NCBI GenBank assembly: GCA_048497495.1
Contig: JAFHCF010000056.1
Coordinates: forward strand, 1 to 27,150
Length of the DNA: 27,150 nucleotides
Origin: JAFHCF01 sp048497495
Lineage (GTDB): Bacteria; Pseudomonadota; Alphaproteobacteria; Rhizobiales; Ancalomicrobiaceae
Direction of reading: 5' to 3'
Of the stretch, positions 7,997 through 15,563 are shown in pieces. A program made the translations under genes and the position numbers. A model generated the notes under the pieces. It did not search any database and was not told the origin of the DNA. It was given only the letters and a program-made list of their open reading frames with translations. Position 1 is the first letter of the stretch. Every line of letters begins with the position of its first letter.

Positions 7997-9310
7997 TCAA
8001 CGCTGATCCCAGCGATCGAGCATGCTGTAGAAGGTGACCGCGAGCGGCAGGAACCACGGCTTGCCGCGATAGAAGGGGCGCGAGCGGAACGGAAGTCCGT
8101 TGTAGACCGTTCGGGCCTCGTCGGAGCCGAGCATTTGCAGGGCGACCTTGTGGCCGAGCCAACTCGCGCGCGCCACGCCGGTGCCGTTGTAACCGCAGGC
8201 GTGGAATATTCCTTCATGTTCCCCGACATTGGGAAACTTGTCGAACGTGAAGCCCAGTTGACCGTGCCAGTAATGGCTGATCTTCCGGCTTTCGAGCTCC
8301 GGGAAGACCTTCAGGAGCAAGGAGCGGATATAGGTCGCGTTGGCGACCGAAACCTTCTCGTCGGCCTTCATGTTCAACACACGTCCGCCGAAGACGATCC
8401 TCGTTCCATCCGGGGAGGGTCGGTAATAGGTCACGACGCGCTGGCTGCCGGCCAGCATCCGACGCTTAGGCATGAGACGGTCCATGACGTCGGCGGGAAG
8501 CGGCTCGGTGGCGACGAGACCACTGCCGACGGGAATGATCCGACGCTGAAGGTGCGTAGACAGCGGGCCGGTGTAGCCGTTGGTGGCCAGCAGAACCTGC
8601 TTCGCCTCCACCGTGCGTCCGCGCACGGTGAAACCGAACCCGCCGGGCCGCGCGCCGAGGTCCGAAACCCTGGCGTTGCTGTAGATCTTCGCGCCGGCCC
8701 GTTCGGCCGCCGTCGCGAGCCCCTGCACATATCGAGCGGGATGGATGCCGGCGTATCCGGGCATCGCGATGCCACCGTGATAGAGATCGGTCCCGACCTC
8801 CGCATGCTGTTCCGCGCGCGGGACCATGTAGGCGTCGCAGGGCATGACGGCCTTGATTCTGTCGATGTATTTCCCGAGCGTGTCATAGATCCGCGGCGTC
8901 ATCGCCCCGCGGAAATACCCGACGACCTTCAGGTCGCAGTCGATCTGCTCGCCTGCGACGACGTCCTTGACATGCTGCAGCGACCGGAAGCTCTCCTCGA
9001 CGATCGCCCGCGCCGTCTCCGCCCCATGCGCCATCCCGCCGTCGAAGAAGGCCCAGCCCGGCCCGAGCAAGCCGCCGTTACGGGAAGACGCCCCCCAACC
9101 GGGGGCCTCCGCCTCGAAGACCGCCACCTGCTTGCCGGCCTTCGCCAAGGTCAGCGCCGCATTGAGGCCGGTGAAGCCGGCGCCGATGACGGCAACCTCC
9201 ACCCGTGCGGGTATATCGCCTTCCGCCACGGGCGCCGGATCGGCGGCATCCCACCAATACGGCGTGTCGACGGCATCGGCGGTGAAGAACGAACCAGTGA
9301 GACGAGCCAT
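7997..9310 (-). CDS. FAD-dependent amine / D-amino-acid oxidase-like oxidoreductase (DAO family)
   Basis: The 437-residue product is a DAO-superfamily flavoprotein, closest in pattern to gamma-glutamylputrescine oxidoreductase (PuuB/OrdL-like) and similar amine oxidases. It has the dinucleotide-binding motif VIGAGFTG at about 41-48 and the typical following segment GASSRNGG near 73-80. The N-terminal 20 residues containing PYWWD are also characteristic of PuuB-like proteins. These enzymes oxidise a primary or secondary amine to an imine, giving an aldehyde or keto acid plus ammonia or amine. Its ATG at 9310 lies 11 bases after the ABC ATPase stop, so it is the last gene of the transporter operon and probably acts on the imported compound. 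Confidence 0.87.
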   Translation of the reverse strand: MARLTGSFFTADAVDTPYWWDAADPAPVAEGDIPARVEVAVIGAGFTGLNAALTLAKAGKQVAVFEAEAPGWGASSRNGGLLGPGWAFFDGGMAHGAETARAIVEESFRSLQHVKDVVAGEQIDCDLKVVGYFRGAMTPRIYDTLGKYIDRIKAVMPCDAYMVPRAEQHAEVGTDLYHGGIAMPGYAGIHPARYVQGLATAAERAGAKIYSNARVSDLGARPGGFGFTVRGRTVEAKQVLLATNGYTGPLSTHLQRRIIPVGSGLVATEPLPADVMDRLMPKRRMLAGSQRVVTYYRPSPDGTRIVFGGRVLNMKADEKVSVANATYIRSLLLKVFPELESRKISHYWHGQLGFTFDKFPNVGEHEGIFHACGYNGTGVARASWLGHKVALQMLGSDEARTVYNGLPFRSRPFYRGKPWFLPLAVTFYSMLDRWDQR

Positions 9311-9321
9311 GTTCGATACTC

Positions 9322-10059
9322 TCAGGATGGAAGAATACGACGCAGGAAGTCCTGTGTTCGCGCATTCTGCGGTCGCGTCAGAACGTCCTCTGGAGTTCCC
9401 TGCTCGACCAGGAGGCCGCCGTCCAGGAACAGGACCCGGTCGGCGACGTCGCGGGCAAAGCCCATTTCGTGCGTGACGATGACCATCGTCATCCCCTCGT
9501 CGGCGAGAGAGCGCATCACGGCCAGGACTTCGCCGACCAGTTCCGGGTCGAGCGCCGATGTCGGCTCGTCGAACAGGATCGCATCGGGATTCATGCCGAG
9601 CGCCCTGGCGATCGCGACGCGTTGCTGCTGGCCGCCGGAGAGCTGGCCGGGAAAGACGTCCGCCTTGGCGCCGAGGCCGACGCGACCCAGCAAGGCGCGG
9701 GCGCGCTCCAGGGCCTGCTCACGCGGCTCGCCCTTCACATGGATCGGGCCCTCCGCGACGTTTTCCAACGCGGTCCGGTGCGGGAACAGATTGAAGCGCT
9801 GGAACACCATCGACACACGCGTCCGCACGCGCCGGATGGTCGCGCGGTTGCTCGGATCGACTCGTTCGCCGTGCACCTCGATATCGCCCGCCTGATAGGT
9901 CTCGAGACCATTGACGCAGCGGAGCAAGGTCGACTTTCCCGATCCCGACGGGCCGATGATGCAGACGACCTCTCCCTTCTCGACGGAGAAGGAGACGTCC
10001 TGGATGACCTCGACCGGTCCGTAGGACTTCCGGATGTTGGACAGTCTGATGATGCTCAT
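9322..10059 (-). CDS. Polar amino-acid ABC transporter ATP-binding protein
   Basis: The 245-residue product is a standard GlnQ/HisP-type ATPase that powers amino-acid import at the inner membrane. Walker A is GPSGSGKST (36-44), the Q-loop is near F86-Q87, the signature LSGGQ is at 140-144, Walker B is ILFDEP (161-166), and the switch His is H197. The start at 10059 overlaps the permease stop in an ATGA arrangement, which indicates translational coupling. A further in-frame ATG 18 bases upstream is less likely for that reason. Confidence 0.95.
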   Translation of the reverse strand: MSIIRLSNIRKSYGPVEVIQDVSFSVEKGEVVCIIGPSGSGKSTLLRCVNGLETYQAGDIEVHGERVDPSNRATIRRVRTRVSMVFQRFNLFPHRTALENVAEGPIHVKGEPREQALERARALLGRVGLGAKADVFPGQLSGGQQQRVAIARALGMNPDAILFDEPTSALDPELVGEVLAVMRSLADEGMTMVIVTHEMGFARDVADRVLFLDGGLLVEQGTPEDVLTRPQNARTQDFLRRILPS

Positions 10060-10712
10060 CGCGGTTGCGTCATCCATCGTTCGAGCCAGCCATTGAAGGC
10101 CGTCAGCGGCAGGCTCATCCCCAAGTAAATCAGTGCCACCAACGTGAAGATGATCGTATTCTCGAACGTCGAGGACGCCAGAAGTTTGCCCTGCAACGAC
10201 AGTTCGGCGACGGTGATCGTCGAAGCCAACGACGAGTCCTTCAGCATCATGACCATCGTGCTGCCGTAGGGCGGCAGCGTTACCTTGATCGCCTGGGGCA
10301 ACACGACGCGGCGCATCAGCATCGGCCAACTCATGCCGATCGAAAGCGCGGCCTCGGTCTGTCCCCGGTCGATCGCCTCGATGCCCGAGCGGAAGATTTC
10401 AGCCTGATAGACCGAATAGGCGACTCCCAGACCGATGATCGCCGCCTGCACCCCCGTCAGCGCGATGCCGAGATCCGGAAGGACGAAGTAGATATAGAAG
10501 AGGATCACCAGGCCCGGGATGCCCCGGACCACGACGATGATCACCCTGCTGACCCAGGCCAGCGGCGCGATGCCGCTGACCCGCATGAAGGCCCAGACCA
10601 GCCCCAGCACGGTCGAGAGAGCGAACGCTCCGATCGTGACGAGAACGGTGTACAAGACACCCTGGAAGAGAATGGGCAGGAAGACCCGCGACTGTTCGAC
10701 GTAGTGAAGCAT
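10056..10712 (-). CDS. Polar amino-acid ABC transporter permease (HisM/GlnP type)
   Basis: The 218-residue membrane protein has about five transmembrane segments. The cytoplasmic EAA-type coupling loop, around EIFRSGIEAIDRGQTEAA, contacts the ATPase. The length and pattern match the HEQRo/GlnP permease family. Only one permease gene is present, so the channel is probably a homodimer. A GCGAGGAC ribosome site precedes the ATG at 10712, which is 27 bases after the binding-protein gene. Confidence 0.94.
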   Translation of the reverse strand: MLHYVEQSRVFLPILFQGVLYTVLVTIGAFALSTVLGLVWAFMRVSGIAPLAWVSRVIIVVVRGIPGLVILFYIYFVLPDLGIALTGVQAAIIGLGVAYSVYQAEIFRSGIEAIDRGQTEAALSIGMSWPMLMRRVVLPQAIKVTLPPYGSTMVMMLKDSSLASTITVAELSLQGKLLASSTFENTIIFTLVALIYLGMSLPLTAFNGWLERWMTQPR

Positions 10713-10739
10713 GTCCTCGCCCCATTCCTCCGCCTGGCC

Positions 10740-11483
10740 TCAGAGGCCCCACTTCTTCAAGATCGCATCCAGCCGACCATCGACCTTCATCTTGGCGATG
10801 CTCGCGTCGATCTTGGCGAGCAACTCGACGTTGCCCTGCTTGACCGCGATGTTGATCGGACCCGTGACGGAAGGCTTGTAGGATTTGACGATACGGAGCC
10901 CGGGGAAACGGCCCTGGGCGATGCTGTAGCCCATGATGGGGTAGTCGCCGACGCCGGCGTCGATACGGCCGTTGGCGACGTCACGCATGACGTCCGGAAG
11001 CGACTCGTACGAGTTCACTTCCGCGAAGGCGCCCGATGCCTTGAGCGCATCGATGTAGCGCGTTCCGATCTGGGCACCGACCTTCTTGCCCTTCATGGTG
11101 TCGAAGCCGGTATAGTCCGTGGTGTCCGAGGACGGAACGACGAGACCTTCACCGTAGGCGTAGACCTCTTTGCTAAAATCGACGACCTTCGCCCGTTCGG
11201 GCGATCCGGATATCGCGGCCGAGATGATGTTGATCTTGCCGGAGGTCAGGGACGCGATCAGCGTCGAGAACTGGAGCGGCTGGATCTCGACCTTGAAACC
11301 GGCGTCCTTGCCGACCTCCTCGATGACGTCGACCATCATACCCTGAATGGTGTTGGTCTTCGCGTCGAGGAAGGTGAAGGGCACCCCGGTCGGCGTCGAG
11401 CCCACCTTGTAGACGACCTCGGCCTGCGCAGATGTCATGCCGACTATCAAGGCCATGACGACGAGTGCTTTTCTGAAGAGCAT
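10740..11483 (-). CDS. Periplasmic amino-acid-binding protein of the ABC transporter
   Basis: The 247-residue product is a family 3 solute-binding protein (type II periplasmic fold) for polar amino acids or related compounds. Residues 1-21 form a Sec signal peptide (hydrophobic core after MLFRK, predicted cleavage after AQA). Family blocks such as GMMVDVIEEVGKDAGF and the later NGRIDAGVGD are visible. GGAGGT lies 8 bases before the ATG at 11483. It is the first gene of a four-gene operon: binding protein, permease, ATPase, FAD oxidase. The ligand is unknown; the co-transcribed oxidase and the nearby PLP and cyclodeaminase-type enzymes suggest an amino acid or amine derivative. Confidence 0.93.
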   Translation of the reverse strand: MLFRKALVVMALIVGMTSAQAEVVYKVGSTPTGVPFTFLDAKTNTIQGMMVDVIEEVGKDAGFKVEIQPLQFSTLIASLTSGKINIISAAISGSPERAKVVDFSKEVYAYGEGLVVPSSDTTDYTGFDTMKGKKVGAQIGTRYIDALKASGAFAEVNSYESLPDVMRDVANGRIDAGVGDYPIMGYSIAQGRFPGLRIVKSYKPSVTGPINIAVKQGNVELLAKIDASIAKMKVDGRLDAILKKWGL

Positions 11484-11661
11484 TACGAACACCTCCGAGT
11501 GACGGATCGACAATGACGTCCGAATAGTCGGCGGCGTCGCGCGGTTGCAGACCGAAGTCACACCGCCGTCTCGTCTCGCCGCTCCGGACTCTACGTGTCG
11601 TTCCTGATGTCAGTGTCGCAACACGAGGGCGTCGAAAAGGCCGAAAGACGAAAGCGGGGCA

Positions 11662-11711
11662 GCACAAAATTGCGAATTTCCGAGGTCGACCGCATTTTGC
11701 GAATTTTGTGC
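11662..11711. promoter_or_regulatory. 50-bp imperfect palindrome upstream of the transporter operon
   Basis: GCACAAAATT (11662-11671) and AATTTTGTGC (11702-11711) are perfect 10-bp inverted arms. Near the middle is the palindrome GGTCGACC (11684-11691). The decamer TTGCGAATTT occurs twice as a direct repeat (11670-11679 and 11697-11706). The block is AT-rich in a GC-rich setting and lies about 180-230 bases before the binding-protein start. Combined inverted and direct half-sites suggest cooperative binding by a regulator. Confidence 0.5.
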
Positions 11712-11724
11712 GCATGCACAGAGA

Positions 11725-11738
11725 TTGGACGAAATTGG
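11725..11738. promoter_or_regulatory. Third TTGGAC-type motif copy
   Basis: TTGGACGAAATTGG resembles the TTGGACAATTTG elements in the cyclodeaminase/GNAT and regulator upstream regions. It lies just beyond the 50-bp palindrome in the control region of the transporter operon. The match is partial, so this is suggestive only. Confidence 0.35.
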
Positions 11739-11781
11739 TCGAAACCGGGCGTCCGATTTCGGCCGTCCAGGGCGCGCAGGG

Positions 11782-11976
11782 TCACCGTAGAGCGGTGTGA
11801 ACGTTCATATCTTCAAGAGCTTGATCGAGAACCAGGCGGGTCCGTTCGGCAACCGCATCGATGTCGGCCGCAGTGCACAACAGCACCGGCGCATGGCCGA
11901 GAATGCCGTTGCCGAAAGCTCGGATGACGATGTCGGCGGCCCGGGCGCGGTCGACTGCGAAGGGCGTTGCGAACAT
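11782..11976 (-). pseudogene. C-terminal remnant of a class III aminotransferase
   Basis: The minus strand encodes about 64 residues ending at a stop at 11782. They read like the last segment of PLP-dependent class III aminotransferases: a small-domain strand (ADIVIRAFGNGILGHAPVLL), then CTAADIDAVAERTRLVLDQAL, where family members typically have APPL-type residues followed by a helix with a D/E-x-x-V pattern. Upstream, the frame stays open to 12210 but the sequence no longer resembles the family, and the PLP lysine domain is absent. Complete members are about 430-460 residues. The aminotransferase assignment is by pattern recognition. Confidence 0.45.
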
Positions 11977-12361
11977 CTCCGAGCGACGAACCGACGACGA
12001 CGAGCGGCCGTCTGGACCGACCTGCTTCCTCAGTCGTTTGTTGCGACCCCTGTCGGCTGCCGTTCGAACTGCGGCACCGCGAACGCCTTCGCCCGATGAG
12101 GGAACGATACAGGCATTCGAATTCGTGCTAAGGCATTTCATCCAACCCTGGACAATTTGGCCTATACTTGGATCTGTATCGTCACCGGCCGCCGGTGCCG
12201 CGATGGTCACGCGGTCGGTATGAGCGATTCAGCCTCTTCGATCGCCCCCGGTAGAAGACGCACCGGCGTTGCAATTCGGGAGCGACGAGAACAGGTTCGC
12301 CCTCAAAACAGCGCAATGTAGATTGGCGTGAGCCCGCATCGCCGGGCGGATCGCTCGGTCC
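11977..12361. other. Gene-free region before the YheO-type regulator
   Basis: It lies between the aminotransferase remnant and the regulator gene and is less GC-rich than the rest of the window. Apart from the motif and -10-like element at 12148-12168, I see no gene or convincing repeat in it. It probably marks where most of an aminotransferase gene was lost. Confidence 0.5.
12148..12168 (+). promoter_or_regulatory. TGGACAATTTG motif with a -10-like TATACT
   Basis: CTGGACAATTTGG (12148-12160) shares 11 consecutive bases (TGGACAATTTG) with the divergent promoter region near 6737. TATACT, a good -10-like hexamer, follows at 12163-12168. If it is the promoter of the regulator gene, the motif lies in the spacer, where binding would repress. 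The distance to the regulator start (about 195 bases) is long. Confidence 0.42.
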
Positions 12362-13000
12362 ATGGAACGAATAGCCATGAAGCAGAAAGAATATATCATT
12401 CCCTTCGATCAACTAGAACAGATTGCCCAAGGTCTGGCGGAGACGTTCTCGCCGTTCTGCGAAGTCGTTCTGCATGACCTCAGAGACCCCCGGCACGCGA
12501 TTCTGGCCATTCACAACAATCTCTCCGGCCGTGAGGTTGGAGCGCCCGCCACGGAGCTCGGCTTGGCTCGCATCGCTGATCCGCGATTTCCGCAAGTGAT
12601 CTCGAACTACTCCAATTCGTTCGCCGATGGGCGCCGCGCCAAGAGCACTTCGATCGGCATCAGGGACGCGCAAGGCAAGTACGTCGCAGCGCTGTGCCTC
12701 AATGTCGACCTCACGCTCTTCGGTAGTATTCAAAGCGCAATGGCGGAATTCATGAAGGTGGATTCACGCCAACCACCACTCGAAAACCTCAATCGCATCA
12801 ACGCTGATTCACTTCGCGCCGCGATCGATCAATTTGCTGCTCGTAGATCGAAAACTCCACGTTCCCTACAGGCTTCGGAGCGCAAGATTCTCCTGAAAGA
12901 GCTCAAAGAGGCGGGGTTCATGGATGTTCGTCGCGCCACCGAGACCATCGGTGCCCATCTCGGAGTCTCTCGTTCGACGGTGTATGCCGACTCGCGATAG
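12362..13000 (+). CDS. YheO/DauR-type transcriptional regulator (PAS-like plus HTH)
   Basis: The 212-residue product matches the YheO family. An N-terminal PAS-like sensor domain (about residues 15-130) shows CEVVLHDLRD, then NNLSGREVGAP, then SIGIRDAQGKYVAALCLNVD. A C-terminal helix-turn-helix (about 165-210) contains FMDVRRATETIGAHLGVSRS. The E. coli YheO protein and the D-arginine regulator DauR share this layout, with a ligand sensed by the PAS-like part. The start may be 12362 or the ATG five codons later at 12377, which has GGAACGA upstream. Codon use is less GC-rich than in the neighbours, suggesting a different history. It is next to the transporter operon, which it probably controls. 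Confidence 0.9.
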   Translation: MERIAMKQKEYIIPFDQLEQIAQGLAETFSPFCEVVLHDLRDPRHAILAIHNNLSGREVGAPATELGLARIADPRFPQVISNYSNSFADGRRAKSTSIGIRDAQGKYVAALCLNVDLTLFGSIQSAMAEFMKVDSRQPPLENLNRINADSLRAAIDQFAARRSKTPRSLQASERKILLKELKEAGFMDVRRATETIGAHLGVSRSTVYADSR

Positions 13001-13079
13001 GTCGAGAACCGACGGAGTTGGAAATTCAGGGATCAGACCACTCAGGCGTCCTCACCAGCGTTTTCGGCCCGGGAAGAAG

Positions 13080-13260
13080 ACAGTCTCCGGTCACGAACCC
13101 TCTCCCGATCGCCGATGAGGTGGGTTTTCGGCCGTTCGGCCTTGCGGGCGGGTTCGAAGTGGGAGACTGTGGATCGGCGTGGGGTCTGCGGGCCGATCGG
13201 CGCGGCAAGTTGTTGAAATTGCGCGACGCGGCGGGGTCGAACCATGGCGCCGATCCACAG
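13080..13260. terminator. Structured region between convergent genes, long inverted repeats
   Basis: CTGTGGATCGGCG (13167-13179) is perfectly complementary to CGCCGATCCACAG (13248-13260), 13-bp arms with 68 bases between them. A second pair, ACAGTCTCC (13080-13088) with GGAGACTGT (13162-13170), partly shares the first arm, so the two foldings are mutually exclusive. The area separates the regulator (plus) from the hydrolase (minus), both ending here. A bidirectional termination role is likely by position; a mobile palindromic repeat is the alternative. Confidence 0.45.
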
Positions 13261-13266
13261 CCGGCC

Positions 13267-14508
13267 TCAGCCGAGGGTCGCATCGTAGGCGAGGACGGCG
13301 TTCAACAGAACCTGAGCCCCGTTGGCGCAGTCCACCGGCTTGGTCGCCTCGGATTCGTTGTGACTGAGCCCGCCCTCGCAGGGCACGAAAATCATCGTCG
13401 TCGGCACCACGCGGGCGAGATAGACGGCGTCGTGACCGGCGCCCGACACCATGCGGCGCTTGGAATGGCCGGCCTTGTCGGCGCCCTGATCGACGCAGGC
13501 GATGAGGGTGGGATCGAAGGCGACCGCCGCCGAGGTCCAGATCTTCTCCTCGGACCACGTGAGGCGGAGCGGCGGCAGGATCTCGCACAGGGCCGCGCGG
13601 AACGCGCGCTCCATCACGTCGATCACCGCGTCGTCGGGATGGCGCAGGTCGACGGTGAAGAACACCTCGCCCGGCACGACGTTGCGCGAATTGGGCTTCA
13701 CCTCGACCAGGCCGACGGTGCCGACCGCATCGGGGCCGTGGGCCTGGGCGATGGCGTCGACGGCGTCGATGAGGCGGGCAGCGCCGACGAGCGCGTTCTT
13801 GCGCAGGCGCATCGGCGTGGCGCCGGTGTGGGCGTCCTGCCCGGTGATCGTCACCTCGTACCAGCGCATGCCCTGGACGCCGGTCAGGACGCCGATCTCG
13901 ACGCCCTCGTCCTCGAGGATCGGTCCCTGTTCGATGTGCAATTCGAAATAGGCGGTGAGCGGATGGGCGCCGGCCTTTTCGGCGCCCTTGAAGCCGATGG
14001 CGGCGAGGGCGTCGCCATAGGTCGTGCCGTCGCGGTCCTCACGGCTCCAGGCGTAGTCCGGCGAGAAGACGCCGGCGAAGACGCCGGAGCCGAGCATCGC
14101 CGGGGCGAAGCGCGAGCCCTCCTCGTTGGCCCAATCGACCACCTCGAACGGGGCGTTGGTCTCGTAGCCGTTCTCGTGCAGGGTGCGCAGAACCTCGAGC
14201 GCGCCGAGCACGCCGAGGATGCCGTCGAATTTGCCGCCGGTCGGTTGGGTGTCGAGATGCGATCCCATGGCGATCGGCGCCAGCGCCGGATCCCGCCCCG
14301 GACGGCGCGCGAAGAGATTGCCGACCTCGTCGAACCCGACGGTGCAGCCGAGGGCCTCGGCCTCGCGGATGAACCAGTCGCGCACTCGACGGTCCTCGGG
14401 CGAAAGCGTCAACCGCCTGATCCCGCCCTTGGGCGTCGCGCCGAAGCGGGCGGTTTCTTCCAGCGTCGCCCATAGGCGTTCGGCGTCGATCTTGAGATTG
14501 GGGATCAT
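13267..14508 (-). CDS. M20 N-carbamoyl-amino-acid hydrolase / allantoate amidohydrolase-like enzyme
   Basis: The 413-residue product belongs to the HyuC/AmaB/AllC/beta-ureidopropionase branch of M20 hydrolases, which cleave ureido or amide bonds using two metals. Motifs in order: GSHLDTQPTGGKFDG (His and Asp metal ligands), NEEGSRF (catalytic Glu), ELHIEQGP, GQDAHTGATPM (dimer-domain His), and SGAGHDA followed by GLSHNESE (late His ligand). The length is typical. The ATG at 14508 overlaps the deacetylase-fold gene's stop by ATGA. It is the last gene of the long operon. Members act on N-carbamoyl amino acids, allantoate, ureidopropionate or simple amides; motifs alone do not choose. A hydroxyisourate hydrolase gene 12 kb away makes allantoate worth testing, but it is not in the same operon. 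Confidence 0.9.
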   Translation of the reverse strand: MIPNLKIDAERLWATLEETARFGATPKGGIRRLTLSPEDRRVRDWFIREAEALGCTVGFDEVGNLFARRPGRDPALAPIAMGSHLDTQPTGGKFDGILGVLGALEVLRTLHENGYETNAPFEVVDWANEEGSRFAPAMLGSGVFAGVFSPDYAWSREDRDGTTYGDALAAIGFKGAEKAGAHPLTAYFELHIEQGPILEDEGVEIGVLTGVQGMRWYEVTITGQDAHTGATPMRLRKNALVGAARLIDAVDAIAQAHGPDAVGTVGLVEVKPNSRNVVPGEVFFTVDLRHPDDAVIDVMERAFRAALCEILPPLRLTWSEEKIWTSAAVAFDPTLIACVDQGADKAGHSKRRMVSGAGHDAVYLARVVPTTMIFVPCEGGLSHNESEATKPVDCANGAQVLLNAVLAYDATLG

Positions 14509-15539
14509 GCGCGGCGAGCCTCGTCGAATGCGCCCAGGAAGGCGACGGCATTGGTGGACAGGGAGGGGCCGAGATAGCCGCCTTCTTGGATCAGCGCGGT
14601 GGGAAGCTCCAACCCGGCGATGCGCCGCGCCGTGGTCGCGAAGCCTTCGGTGGTCAGGCCCACCAGCGACAGCGGATCGTCCTTGGACATGTCGAGGCCG
14701 AGCGAGACGACCAGCGCCTCGGCGCCGAAGTCGCGGATGATCCCCAGCGCCTCGTCGAGCCGCGCCAGGATCTCCGCCACGCCGTCGCCCGGCGTCAGGA
14801 TCAGGTTGTGCGTCGCGCCCAGCCCCTCGCCCCGGCCGATCTCATCGGCATAGCCGGTGAAGAACGGCGTGTAGTCGCTCGGGTCGGTGTGGATCGAGAC
14901 GTAGAGCACGTCGCCGCGTTCGTAGAAGATGTCCTGCGTGCCGTTGCCGGCATGGGTGTCGACGTCGAGCACCGCGACGCGATCGAAACGGCCACGCAGG
15001 TGCTGCGCGGCGATCGCGGCATTGTTGAAGAAGCAGAAGCCCATGGTGGCGTCGATCGAGGCGTGATGACCGGGCGGACGGCACAGGGCATAAGCATGGC
15101 TCTCCGCCCCGGAGCGGACAAGGTCCGCCACCTCGATGGCGCTCTGGCTCGACCAGTAGATCGCTTGCGCCGTGCCGGCGACGATCGGGCAGGACGTGTC
15201 GGTCGAATAGTAGCCGAGCTTGCCGACCACCCCAGCGGGCACGCGCCAGTCGCGCCGGCCGGTGTGATAGTTCGGCACCGCCGGCACCTCGGTACCGGTC
15301 GCCACCTTCCAGTCCTCCCAGGCGGAGAGGCAGAAGGCGACATGGCCGTGATCGTGTACGGCCTCGATCGGTGCGCGGCCGTGGTCGCGTGGGAAAGCAC
15401 GTTCGTGGCCGGCAGCCATCAGCGCATCGCGCAGCAGGGTGGCGCGTTGCGGCTGCTCGGGGTGCGGGATCAGCACGCCACGGCGGAAATAGTGCTCGGG
15501 ATCGTGCGCCAGTTGGCGCTCGTCGAAGACGACCTTCAC
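14505..15539 (-). CDS. Histone-deacetylase-fold amidohydrolase (acetylpolyamine amidohydrolase-like)
   Basis: The 344-residue product is a bacterial class II HDAC-family hydrolase; relatives deacetylate acetylpolyamines or other small N-acyl amines. The active site is complete: RPPGHHA (H158-H159), zinc ligands D194 and H196 in DVDTHAGNG, D283 in GLDMSKDDP, and the transition-state Tyr Y322 in QEGGYL. A GTG start at 15539 is preferred: GAGAGGTG lies 6 bases upstream and relatives start MKVVF. Another GTG nine bases earlier is possible. It sits between transporter ATPase and carbamoylase genes, overlapping the latter by ATGA, so its substrate is probably an imported amide rather than protein. 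Confidence 0.9.
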   Translation of the reverse strand: MKVVFDERQLAHDPEHYFRRGVLIPHPEQPQRATLLRDALMAAGHERAFPRDHGRAPIEAVHDHGHVAFCLSAWEDWKVATGTEVPAVPNYHTGRRDWRVPAGVVGKLGYYSTDTSCPIVAGTAQAIYWSSQSAIEVADLVRSGAESHAYALCRPPGHHASIDATMGFCFFNNAAIAAQHLRGRFDRVAVLDVDTHAGNGTQDIFYERGDVLYVSIHTDPSDYTPFFTGYADEIGRGEGLGATHNLILTPGDGVAEILARLDEALGIIRDFGAEALVVSLGLDMSKDDPLSLVGLTTEGFATTARRIAGLELPTALIQEGGYLGPSLSTNAVAFLGAFDEARRA

Positions 15540-15563
15540 GGGTGTCACCTCTCGGGCAATCGA

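Noticed and set aside
2816..11483. An ectoine-degradation (eut/doe plus ehu) cluster.
   Set aside because: The ectoine hydrolase, diaminobutyrate aminotransferase and second permease expected for that system are absent.
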